DNA from: Melioribacteraceae bacterium | Lineage (GTDB): Bacteria; Bacteroidota; Ignavibacteria; Ignavibacteriales; Melioribacteraceae | Length of the DNA stretch: 50,939 nucleotides | Assembly: GCA_021739765.1 (NCBI GenBank) | Contig: JAIPBD010000026.1 | Coordinates: forward strand, 1-50,939 | Reading direction: 5' to 3' | Part shown: piece by piece, positions 8,607 through 16,416 of the stretch | Position numbering within the stretch: position 1 is the first letter of the stretch | Layout of the letters: the number at the start of each line of letters is the position of its first letter | Program-made: the position numbers and the translations under genes | The notes under the pieces: model-generated | Seen by the model: the letters and a program-made list of their open reading frames with translations, nothing else | Told to the model about the DNA's origin: nothing | Database searches by the model: none

Positions 8607-9305
8607 TTATGAAAATTTTTCATTGCTCCCGGTGATTGATGGAAGATTATTTCCTCCTTTGTCATTGCTTAACCAAACCGGATATTGCCAGGTACCGTTA
8701 TTTTTGCGGTAAAATATTTCACCGCCTGAAGAAAATACAATATGAGAATTACCGTCTTCATCTAAAAGTATTTTTCTTCCTGAATTTGTTGAGGTGGCGG
8801 TGTTGTTTTCCGATTTGCTTTCTTTGGCAAGATCATAAAGTTCACTGAGACTATCCACGGGGAAGTTACGGTTTTCAAATACTTTTACTATTGTTGGAAT
8901 ATGGGCACCATCGAATAAATCAACATCAGCCTGGATAATCATATCTTGAAAATCCAACAGATCTGCCGTTATAGGGATATAGCTCAAACTTTTTAGCAAC
9001 AATATAGTGGTAATATCTCGCCCTAAATTTTCACCTTGAGCGGGATCAGTAGCAATATTGTATTCCAAATCCATTAGGGTTGATGCCCAGAAATCTCTGG
9101 CAATATTTTCGGGGGCGCCTTTATAAACTCTCGACTTTACGTTATATATAGCTTTGGGGACATAACCTTTGGAATCAAATCTAATATGGTTTTCAATTAA
9201 ATGTACATTATTGTTCTGAGCATTCAAACAAACATTAACAAATAAAAAAATATAGAATATCAATAATATTGATATAATTTTTTGCGATTTGATTTTGTTC
9301 TCCAT
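8607..9305 (-). CDS. Secreted protein, apparently truncated
   Basis: A 232-residue protein with an N-terminal signal (IISILLIFYIFLFVNVCLNAQ). Residues ~30-150 resemble nothing I can name. From ~175 the sequence GRKILLDEDGNSHIVFSSGG followed by EIFYRKNNGTWQYP looks like the first blade of a BNR/sialidase-type beta-propeller, but the protein stops only about 45 residues later, with no further blades and no T9SS sorting domain. This suggests loss of a long C-terminal part, perhaps by deletion when the downstream gene at 7734-8585 was joined here. It lies 15 nt after the Ycf48-like gene and 21 nt before the next, as in an operon. Confidence 0.6.
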   Translation of the reverse strand: MENKIKSQKIISILLIFYIFLFVNVCLNAQNNNVHLIENHIRFDSKGYVPKAIYNVKSRVYKGAPENIARDFWASTLMDLEYNIATDPAQGENLGRDITTILLLKSLSYIPITADLLDFQDMIIQADVDLFDGAHIPTIVKVFENRNFPVDSLSELYDLAKESKSENNTATSTNSGRKILLDEDGNSHIVFSSGGEIFYRKNNGTWQYPVWLSNDKGGNNLPSITGSNEKFS

Positions 9306-9320
9306 TTTTGAAATCTCCGG

Positions 9321-10601
9321 TTATTTTAAGTAAAGCATCTTTTTTGTAATACTGTTTTGTTCGGTTTGCAGCTTAATGTAATAGACACCACTTGAAAGAT
9401 TAAAAGCACCCGCATTGAATCTCAGTGAGTATATACCGGCAGCTTTTTCGCCTTGCAGTAATGTTGTAATTTGTTTTCCCGACGAACTATAAATTGATAC
9501 CGAAGTATTGCTTTTTATATTTAATGTGAATTCTATTGTTGTTGAAGGATTGAACGGGTTGGGATAATTTTGAAAAAGATGAAAATCATCAAATAAATAT
9601 TCTCCATTTTTTTTAATGCCTACAGTTTTTGCGGATTTTAATAGTGTATTATTATAACCGAATATAAATCCGGTCTTATTATCATCTACAAAGGAAATAT
9701 TTCCCAAAGGCTCGGTTGTACCGGATTCAATTTCCCCCCAGGTGTTACCACCATCAGTAGAAAGACCAATAAATCCACTGTCGCCGGTTACCCATGCTAA
9801 AGAATCATTAACAAATTTAATATCGCTTAGCCAACTATTGTTGATTTGTTCACCGGGATTCCAACTGTTTCCTCCATCAGTTGTCTTATAAACCTCCGTA
9901 CTAATTCCTACTAACCATCCAACTTCACCGGATGTGAAATACAAACTATTGCCAATTATAGGCAAACTGCCTCTCAGCCAGTTTTCACCACCATCTGTTG
10001 TTTTTAACAACACTATACCCGATGAATAGTCATAAGAACCCAATGCCCAGCCAAAGTCCCTATTAAAATAATAAACAGAAGAAACGAACAGATTAGGTAA
10101 ATGCTCATAATTCTTTTCATGCCATGTTCTACCTCCGTCATCTGTTCCGTAAATTCCTTTTCCTCCGCCAATTCCGTTTAGAGAGTCAAAGAAAAATAAT
10201 TTGTTGAATTTTGGAGTAATATTTTCTTCCCATGTGAATCCTCCGTCTGTAGTTCTCCACACAAACCCGGTGTCAATTCCCTCATCATAAGAATATAGTA
10301 GTCCAGACACCCAACCATGATTTTTATCAATAAAGTGTATATCATAAGGTCTTGCTGTTTCCGTGCTGTCTTTTACTTTGTTCCAATTAAGTCCGCCATC
10401 TGTACTTTTCCAAATTCTGCGTCCATTGTTCCACACTTCAACAAACCATCCGTTATCGTTATCAACAAAGGTTCCAAAAGTCATGTCATAGACACCGGGC
10501 GGGTTAAAAATTGGTTCGATTTTTTCCCATCCCTGGCTATAAGCAATAACAGGCGGGAAGGTTACAAAAAACCAGATAATATTTAGTAATATTTTTTTCA
10601 T
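9321..10601 (-). CDS. T9SS-sorted secreted protein with Ycf48/BNR-like repeats
   Basis: A 426-residue secreted protein. The ATG at 10601 is chosen because a strong ribosome site (gggaggg-like, gggagaggg) lies directly before it; a TTG four codons upstream overlaps that site. After the signal peptide (IIWFFVTFPPVIAYSQ) come about six propeller repeats, for example IWKSTDGGLNW, VWRTTDGGFTW, LLKTTDGGENW and VYKTTDGGNSW. The C-terminal ~85 residues are a T9SS sorting domain beginning FQNYPNPFNPSTTIEF and containing GIYSLRFNAG and GVYYIKLQ. It shares architecture with 5127-6497 and looks like its paralogue. It is the first gene of the run 10601 to 7734 on this strand. Confidence 0.83.
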   Translation of the reverse strand: MKKILLNIIWFFVTFPPVIAYSQGWEKIEPIFNPPGVYDMTFGTFVDNDNGWFVEVWNNGRRIWKSTDGGLNWNKVKDSTETARPYDIHFIDKNHGWVSGLLYSYDEGIDTGFVWRTTDGGFTWEENITPKFNKLFFFDSLNGIGGGKGIYGTDDGGRTWHEKNYEHLPNLFVSSVYYFNRDFGWALGSYDYSSGIVLLKTTDGGENWLRGSLPIIGNSLYFTSGEVGWLVGISTEVYKTTDGGNSWNPGEQINNSWLSDIKFVNDSLAWVTGDSGFIGLSTDGGNTWGEIESGTTEPLGNISFVDDNKTGFIFGYNNTLLKSAKTVGIKKNGEYLFDDFHLFQNYPNPFNPSTTIEFTLNIKSNTSVSIYSSSGKQITTLLQGEKAAGIYSLRFNAGAFNLSSGVYYIKLQTEQNSITKKMLYLK

Positions 10602-10611
10602 TCCCTCTCCC

Positions 10612-11043
10612 AATTATTTTAAAACACCAAATTGTTCTTTACTGAATTTGACTTATTGCAACATCAATAAATTGATATTTCAATCCATTGGCAAAATGGA
10701 AAACGAATGTTTTAATATCAACATAATTCTATATCTCTTTTTTAGAATTCGTAGTAATAAGCAGACGGAGTGTCTCTTTAATTTAAAAGCAACTTATTCA
10801 AGATAAAAAGGAGAAGGGAGAGCGGTGAGCGGAAACAGTTGACCGTGGTTTTAGCGGTTGGTAATTTCAATAATCTTGGTCTTGGTCTTAGTCTTGATCT
10901 CATTCCCGCCTTTTCCGACTTGCGGAAATTTACGGGCGTCTTGGGATTCGTTTTGGTGTTCTATGTCACAATTATAATCGAATACCTAACCGCAAAGAAC
11001 GCAGAGAAGCCGCGAAGAGCGCGGAGTTTAAGATGAGCTTAAT
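10612..11043. repeat. Duplicated non-coding block, copy 2
   Basis: This is the partner of 6618-7032, in the same orientation about 4 kb away. It has one more 6-nt cttggt word than copy 1, and its cgcaaag-like words are slightly changed (10978-11027). Like copy 1 it sits upstream of a Ycf48-like T9SS gene on the minus strand and joins directly to a 206-bp unit. A short reading frame inside it is not conserved in copy 1 and is not called. Confidence 0.8.
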
Positions 11044-11257
11044 TAATTGACTGTAACCGCGACTTTCAGGAAACTCGTTTTAGAAATCCAGGTTGCGGAA
11101 ATATTCGATAAACGACAACATTTTGGAATTCATTTTGCTCTGTGTTTATGGTTTATGGTTTGCGTAAAGTATTAGGTGGTTGTGTCACGGTTATTATTTC
11201 TTAGATTGCTACTATGACTCCCGAAGCATCGGGACAAGCTGTGACAGCCTTGGAATT
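11044..11257 (+). repeat. Single copy C of the ~206-bp structured repeat
   Basis: One complete unit with the usual order: first hairpin (ccgcgactt / aggttgcgg, pairing with G-U wobbles in the plus-strand RNA), AT-rich middle, then the tgtcac...gtgaca bracket with tcccga/tcggga inside. It shares the tatggttta expansion with the first unit of array B, which supports a common duplication of block plus unit. Confidence 0.88.
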
Positions 11258-11310
11258 GCCGGGTTGCAATAATCTTTTGTTCCTAATAATTAAATGAGTG
11301 CTGAATGGGG

Positions 11311-11550
11311 AGTAGTCATTACTAAGCGGTAATTTGTAACTTCTTGGTAGTCATCACTCATTGCTAAGCGGTAGTATATGACTTTTGGGCGGTCATTACT
11401 CATTTCTGAGTGGTAATATATGACTTTTGGGTGGTCATCATTCACTTCTTAGCGGTAATATATGACTTTTGGGTGGTCATCATTCATTTCTTAGTGGTAA
11501 TATATGACTTTTAGTTGGTCATTTGTCACTTCTTAGCGGTAATTTATAAT
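11311..11550. repeat. 42-bp tandem repeat, about six copies
   Basis: The word g(c/t)ggta recurs at 11326, 11368, 11410, 11452, 11494 and 11536, a perfect 42-bp spacing. The unit contains tatgacttttgggtggtcat, in which tgac and gtca form an inverted pair. All six reading frames contain stops in at least one unit, so it does not encode a repeat protein. There are no variable spacers, so it is not a CRISPR array. The remainder of the 11258-11671 gap shows nothing else recognisable. Confidence 0.9.
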
Positions 11551-11671
11551 ATCCGGATGGTTTTGCCTTTGGAAAAGCTTGCTTTAAGTTAAAAATTTGT
11601 GCGCCAATCAATATATATTGCGTAATTTCTTCACCCTATATGCAACATGATACACAAAAGATTCTTGAACT

Positions 11672-11707
11672 AAACCTGCCATTTCTTGGAGAAATGGCAG
11701 GTTTGTT
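11672..11707 (-). terminator. Hairpin after the aldo/keto reductase gene; right copy of the island-flanking repeat
   Basis: The same 11-bp stem as at 4348-4385 (aaacctgccat / atggcaggttt) with an 11-nt loop, lying 6 nt beyond the stop of the minus-strand aldo/keto reductase. Read on that strand it is followed by tagttc, a weak T tract. Confidence 0.75.
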
Positions 11708-11712
11708 AATAA

Positions 11713-12711
11713 CTACCGGTTCTGCAAAATTCCTTCGATCCGACCCAGTTCTTCTTCGGTAAAATGTAGGTTGTCTTGAACTTTAACCAATTCTTCAATC
11801 TGTTCAACACGGCTGGCGCCGATCAGAGCGGTTGTAACTCCTTTATGTCTTAAAACCCAAGATATTGCCATCTGAGCCATAGATTGATTTCTTTCTTTGG
11901 CGATTTCGTTAAGCTGAATCACTTTTTCAATTGCTTCACGATTTTCGACGGTTTCTTTCTGCAAAAATCCCCAATCCTTTGCGGCTCGTGATCCTTCCGG
12001 AATACCGTTCAAGTATTTGTTGGTCAACAAACCTTGTTCGAGGGGAGAAAATACTATCGAACCCATTCCTTCATTTTCGAGAACATCAAGAAGTCCGTCT
12101 TCAATCCATCTATCAAACATACTGTATCGTGGTTGGTGAATAAGTAATGGTGTTCCAAGTTCACGCATAATATTTGCGGCTTGTGCGGCTCGTTCTGCCG
12201 GATAATTAGAAATTCCAGCATACAAAGCCTTTCCGCTTCTTACAATTTGATTCAAAGCCATCATCGATTCTTCCAAAGGTGTATCATAATCGGGACGGTG
12301 ATGATAAAATATATCAACGTATTCAAGTCCAAGTCGTTTTAAACTTTGGTCACAACTTGCAATTATATATTTCCGTGATCCGAAATCACCGTAAGGACCT
12401 TCCCACATTCCATAACCGGCTTTTGAAGAGATAATTAACTCATCACGATATGGTTTCAAATCCAATTCCAAAATTCTGCCAAATGTTTCTTCTGCTGATC
12501 CGGGAGGCGGGCCGTAATTGTTTGCGAGGTCAAAATGTGTTATCCCAAGATCGAAAGCGCGCCGCACCATTTTTCTGCCGTTTTCGAAAACATCAACTCC
12601 GCCGAAATTGTGCCAAAGCCCAAGTGAAATAATGGGTAAATTAATTCCACTTCTTCCGCACCTTTTGTACGGAATTTTTTCATATCTGTCGTTTGCGGGT
12701 AAATAAGACAT
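11713..12711 (-). CDS. gpr: L-glyceraldehyde 3-phosphate reductase-like aldo/keto reductase
   Basis: A 332-residue TIM-barrel aldo/keto reductase close to E. coli YghZ/Gpr. From memory of that family the matches are strong: YKRCGRSGINLPIISLGLWH, then FDLGITHFDLANNYGPPPGS, FGSRKYIIASCDQSLKRLGL and GVTTALIGASRVEQIEE. The catalytic Asp and Tyr are in THFDLANNYG, the Lys in SSKAGYG and the His in IFYHHRPD. The enzyme reduces small aldehydes such as L-glyceraldehyde 3-phosphate or methylglyoxal with NADPH in the cytoplasm. A good ribosome site (aggag) precedes the ATG. It converges on ompH, with the whole repeat island in between. Confidence 0.88.
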   Translation of the reverse strand: MSYLPANDRYEKIPYKRCGRSGINLPIISLGLWHNFGGVDVFENGRKMVRRAFDLGITHFDLANNYGPPPGSAEETFGRILELDLKPYRDELIISSKAGYGMWEGPYGDFGSRKYIIASCDQSLKRLGLEYVDIFYHHRPDYDTPLEESMMALNQIVRSGKALYAGISNYPAERAAQAANIMRELGTPLLIHQPRYSMFDRWIEDGLLDVLENEGMGSIVFSPLEQGLLTNKYLNGIPEGSRAAKDWGFLQKETVENREAIEKVIQLNEIAKERNQSMAQMAISWVLRHKGVTTALIGASRVEQIEELVKVQDNLHFTEEELGRIEGILQNR

Positions 12712-12813
12712 TGCTACTCCTAATTGGGATATATAATGAATTCAAATTAGTAATAATTATCGAATTTTGTAATTGAGTTTAATTTTGCTCACAGGTGATT
12801 TAATTAATGAATA

Positions 12814-12841
12814 TAAAAAAACCCGATCAATTGACCGGGTT
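12814..12841 (-). terminator. Rho-independent terminator of the M16 peptidase operon
   Basis: Stem aacccg / cgggtt around a 10-nt loop, followed on the minus strand by a run of Ts (the aaaaaa at 12815-12820). It lies about 30 nt beyond the stop of the M16 gene at 12872. Confidence 0.8.
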
Positions 12842-12871
12842 CTTGAAAATGTAATCAGCATTTAGAAGAAA

Positions 12872-14953
12872 TTATTCGACTTCAAAAAGGGCGTCTTCGA
12901 GTCCTTTGTTTACTTCAATATTGCTGACCGTCATGTTGATGTTCATCGGACCGACTTGCTGAGCGATAGTGTGAGCGTACATCACGCCGTCAACTTCTTT
13001 GTAATCGGAATATTCCACACTGATAGTTTGGTCACCTTGAGGCGACGAAGTTACTTGTATTTCTTTAACTTTAAAACCGGTTTCGGTATCATAATACTCA
13101 GTAGACTTTTTACCATTTGGCAAATTTAATACTACTTTATACGCGTTTTTTCCGGCAACGGTTTCCATCCCAACCAATTCGGGAGTTATTCCGTATGAAG
13201 CAAAATCTAAAAACGCGTTTACGATTGAAGATGTTTTCATGCTTTCAAGGTCATCACCTTCAAGATTTTTGTTCTGACCCATACCGCTCATTAACGCTTC
13301 CTCGCCGTCAAATTTTTGGATTTGAGTCATCATTCCACCACCAACATCCAAATTAAAGTAGTATTTGTTGGGGGCTTTTCTGGAAATTTTCACAGTAACT
13401 TCCATGCCTTGTACGGTTCCTTTCATTTCCATAGTCAAATCATTTACTTTGGAAACGGCATCTCTCCCGCCAATTGCATTAATGTAATTATCGATAACGC
13501 TTTCAATTGTTACACCCGCAGGCAATGCTTTTGCTGCCGGGTCAACTTCATTTGCGAAATTATCATAATAATCGAGTTTACCACTAACGCTAAATTTCTT
13601 CAATCCTTCGGCAACTTCATCAGCGTTTCCGACTACAATAACAAAAGCATTGTTTGGTTTAATAAATTTCTTGGCGGCTTTATTAACTTCTTCAACCGTT
13701 ACCGAATTTAGTCTTTTCAAATAATTTTTATAATAATCTTTGTCGAGACCGTATCGCGCGATGTTAATAGCAAAATTCGCGACAGTTTGAGGTTGCTCTA
13801 AAGACCTGCCAAAACTTCCGGTTAATAATTTCTGAGCCGCACTCAATTCATCCTGAGTTACACCTTCGGTTCTGATCTTTTTCATTTCTTCAAGAATTTG
13901 ATCAACTGTGCTGTCCGTTACAGCATTCCTGACGCTTGTTGATGCTGAAAAATCAGCAATATATTCATCAGGACTTAATGACGATCTTGCTCCATAAGTA
14001 TAACCTTTATCTTCACGAAGATTTAGGTTCAATCTTCCACTAAAACTTCCTCCGAAAATCATATTAAGAAGAGAAGCCACAATAGCGTCATCTGATCCTA
14101 TTTCTAATTTTACCGGATAAGCTACATCAACAATTGATTGAACTGAACTGGAACGGTCAACAAGTGCCACTTTTCTGATAAGCGGAGCACGCGAAGCTTT
14201 TACTTCGTTTGTTGGCACTTCTGCTTTAACCCAGCTTCCAAAATAATCTTCAACTAAATCCTTTGCGTCATCGAAATCGATGTCACCAACAATAGCCATA
14301 AAACCGATGTTTGGTCTAAAGTAATTTTTATAATATTCGTTACACATTTCAAGTGTGATGCTTTCAACGTTTTCTTCCGTCATCAATTCACCGTAGGGAT
14401 GATCTTTTCCATAAATCAGTGCCGGACGAACATTACCCATAATAGCATTCGGATCATCTTTTTGAGATTGAATTCCGGAAATCATTTGTTTTTTGATTTT
14501 ATCCAATTCATCCTGAGTAAAATTAGGAGTTAGAACAACCTCGCTCATTAGCTCCATAATTTTTTCGGTTTGCTTACTCAATCCTGAAGCAAAAACTCCG
14601 GTTGATGATGTGCTAAGTGAGGCGCCGATAAAATCGATTGCTTCGTCAAGTTGATCTTTGGTTTTGTTAGCTGTTCCGGTTCTCATCAATTGTCCGGCAG
14701 CGTTTATATACCCAACATTTTCACCTTCAAAGATCGGATCGCGATCAAGAGTTAATTGAATCGAGATTCTCGGAAGATTATCATTCTCAACTACGAAAAC
14801 TTTTAATCCGTTTTCAAGTTCAAATGATTTATAATCTCCAATTTTAATTTCAGGAGCGGGTCCTGGTCCGGGCATTTTGCTTCTATCGACTTGCGCAAAA
14901 AGCGGAGCTGTAATTATCAACAGCATCAATAACGATAAAAATCTTTTATTCAT
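12872..14953 (-). CDS. M16 peptidase-like subunit lacking HxxEH, fused to a LolA-like domain
   Basis: A 693-residue periplasmic protein. The ATG at 14953 is preferred because ggagaatttgaa precedes it and a signal peptide (SLLMLLIITAPLFAQ) follows. Residues ~40-460 are an insulinase/M16 pair of domains (FELENGLKVFVVEND, GGSFSGRLNLNLREDKGYTYG). Where active members have HxxEH, this one has N84-A-A-G-Q88, so it should be catalytically dead. Residues ~480-693 (YINAIGGRDAVSKVNDL, GKKSTEYYDTETGFKVKE, YKEVDGVMYAH) resemble outer-membrane lipoprotein-sorting (LolA-like) domains. It lies 30 nt after the active subunit, and the two probably form a heterodimer like other bacterial M16B pairs. Confidence 0.85.
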   Translation of the reverse strand: MNKRFLSLLMLLIITAPLFAQVDRSKMPGPGPAPEIKIGDYKSFELENGLKVFVVENDNLPRISIQLTLDRDPIFEGENVGYINAAGQLMRTGTANKTKDQLDEAIDFIGASLSTSSTGVFASGLSKQTEKIMELMSEVVLTPNFTQDELDKIKKQMISGIQSQKDDPNAIMGNVRPALIYGKDHPYGELMTEENVESITLEMCNEYYKNYFRPNIGFMAIVGDIDFDDAKDLVEDYFGSWVKAEVPTNEVKASRAPLIRKVALVDRSSSVQSIVDVAYPVKLEIGSDDAIVASLLNMIFGGSFSGRLNLNLREDKGYTYGARSSLSPDEYIADFSASTSVRNAVTDSTVDQILEEMKKIRTEGVTQDELSAAQKLLTGSFGRSLEQPQTVANFAINIARYGLDKDYYKNYLKRLNSVTVEEVNKAAKKFIKPNNAFVIVVGNADEVAEGLKKFSVSGKLDYYDNFANEVDPAAKALPAGVTIESVIDNYINAIGGRDAVSKVNDLTMEMKGTVQGMEVTVKISRKAPNKYYFNLDVGGGMMTQIQKFDGEEALMSGMGQNKNLEGDDLESMKTSSIVNAFLDFASYGITPELVGMETVAGKNAYKVVLNLPNGKKSTEYYDTETGFKVKEIQVTSSPQGDQTISVEYSDYKEVDGVMYAHTIAQQVGPMNINMTVSNIEVNKGLEDALFEVE

Positions 14954-14983
14954 TTCAAATTCTCCGATAAATTTCACTAAACT

Positions 14984-16312
14984 TTAGTTTGCTTCTGCCG
15001 ATTTTGGCAAATAATGTAAAACAACTCTATTTGTATCTTTCAAATATTCCTGTGCAACTCTTTGAATATCTTCTTTTGTAACATCCATATATCTTTCAAT
15101 TTCTGTGTTTATCAAATTCGCATCGCCGAAAAATGTGTGGTATTGCGCTAGATTTTGAGCAATTCCGGAAACTGAAAAGAAGTTGCTTACATAAGAACTT
15201 TCAGTCTGATTTCGGAGTTTTTCAAATTCTTTATCACTAATCATTTCATTTTTAACTTTATCAATTTCTTTTTGAATGGCCGCTTCAAGATTGTCAATTT
15301 CGACACCCATATTTGCGATTCCGAAAATAACAATCAAACCCGGATCTTCTAACGCGATCGGGAAAGAACCGGCGGATACCGCTGTTTGAGAATTATCAAC
15401 AAGTTCTTTGTACATTCGTGAACTTTGTCCGGTTGCCAGCAGAGTATTTAACATCGATAACGCGTAATAATCATCGGTTCCTTGCGCCGGGATTGAATAA
15501 CCCATAATTACACCCGGAAGTTGGATATTATCGTAAACAACATGACGAACTTCTTCAGTTTTGGCAGGTTCGACTACGTCGGGACGAACAATTTCGACAT
15601 CATTGTTTTTGATATCACCAAAATATTCCTCAATCATTTTTTTAGATTCGGCTTTGTCAATATCTCCGGCAACTGTTAAAACAGCATTATTCGGATTATA
15701 ATACATTTTGTAGAAATCCATAAATTCAGAGATTTTTGCTTCGTCTATATATTGCGCTGAGCCTATTGGAGTCCAGTTATATGGATGCTTTGTGAAAGCT
15801 CGTTTAAACATTTCTTCTTGCCATGAACCGTAAGGTTGGTTGTCGTACCTTTGGCTTCGTTCTTCCTTCACAACTTTTCTTTGTGTTTCTACTCCGGTGC
15901 TATCAATTTTAAGATGCAACATTCTTTCAGATTCCAACCATAACGCTAATTCAAGTTGGTTCGAAGGTAATGTTTCATAATAATAAGTTTGATCAAAACT
16001 GGTAAATGCGTTCAATGTTCCGCCGTTTCTTTGAACAATATCAAAATATTTTCCTCTTTCGATATATTCAGACCCTTCAAACATTAAATGTTCGAAAAAG
16101 TGAGCAAACCCGGTTCTATCGGCTTTTTCATTCTTTGAACCAACGTGATATTGAACCGATACAGTTACGATTGGAGTAGTATTATCTTGATATAAAATGA
16201 CATGCATTCCGTTATCAAGATCATATTCCTCGAATTCGATTTCTTTCATCTGGGCATTGGAAAGGCCTACAGCGATGAAAAGAAACAAAGCGACTAACGA
16301 CTTTAGTTTCAT
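14984..16312 (-). CDS. M16 family zinc metallopeptidase, active subunit
   Basis: A 442-residue periplasmic insulinase-family protease. The signal peptide is MKLKSLVALFLFIAVGLSNAQ. The inverted zinc motif is intact: H71-F-F-E74-H75 in GFAHFFEHLMFEGSEY, with the downstream metal-binding glutamate region in VVKEERSQRYDNQPYGSW. The C-terminal domain has the non-catalytic M16 features (GQSSRMYKELVD). These enzymes degrade peptides inside a closed chamber made by two half-shells. The partner half-shell is probably the next gene, 12872-14953, which lacks the zinc motif. Confidence 0.9.
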   Translation of the reverse strand: MKLKSLVALFLFIAVGLSNAQMKEIEFEEYDLDNGMHVILYQDNTTPIVTVSVQYHVGSKNEKADRTGFAHFFEHLMFEGSEYIERGKYFDIVQRNGGTLNAFTSFDQTYYYETLPSNQLELALWLESERMLHLKIDSTGVETQRKVVKEERSQRYDNQPYGSWQEEMFKRAFTKHPYNWTPIGSAQYIDEAKISEFMDFYKMYYNPNNAVLTVAGDIDKAESKKMIEEYFGDIKNNDVEIVRPDVVEPAKTEEVRHVVYDNIQLPGVIMGYSIPAQGTDDYYALSMLNTLLATGQSSRMYKELVDNSQTAVSAGSFPIALEDPGLIVIFGIANMGVEIDNLEAAIQKEIDKVKNEMISDKEFEKLRNQTESSYVSNFFSVSGIAQNLAQYHTFFGDANLINTEIERYMDVTKEDIQRVAQEYLKDTNRVVLHYLPKSAEAN

Positions 16313-16416
16313 AGTTTTTCCTTTGTTTTTTGAAATAAGTTACAGATAGTTTTAGACGTATTTATTCGAAAATGTTTCCCAAATTCAACATTTTACAATC
16401 AAAAAGCCAATTAAGT

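Noticed and set aside
4511-11257. Possible integron cassettes or diversity-generating retroelement
   Set aside because: No integron integrase, no reverse transcriptase and no adenine-biased template/variable pair are visible. The repeats are tandem arrays rather than single sites after each gene.
11311-11550. Possible CRISPR array
   Set aside because: The 42-bp units are contiguous with no variable spacers, and no cas genes are present.
4347-11707. Prophage or conjugative element
   Set aside because: No integrase, structural, replication or transfer genes lie in the island; it holds only secreted-protein genes and repeats.
13316-13711. 131-codon plus-strand frame inside the M16 gene
   Set aside because: It is antisense to a well-conserved peptidase gene and has no recognisable domain.
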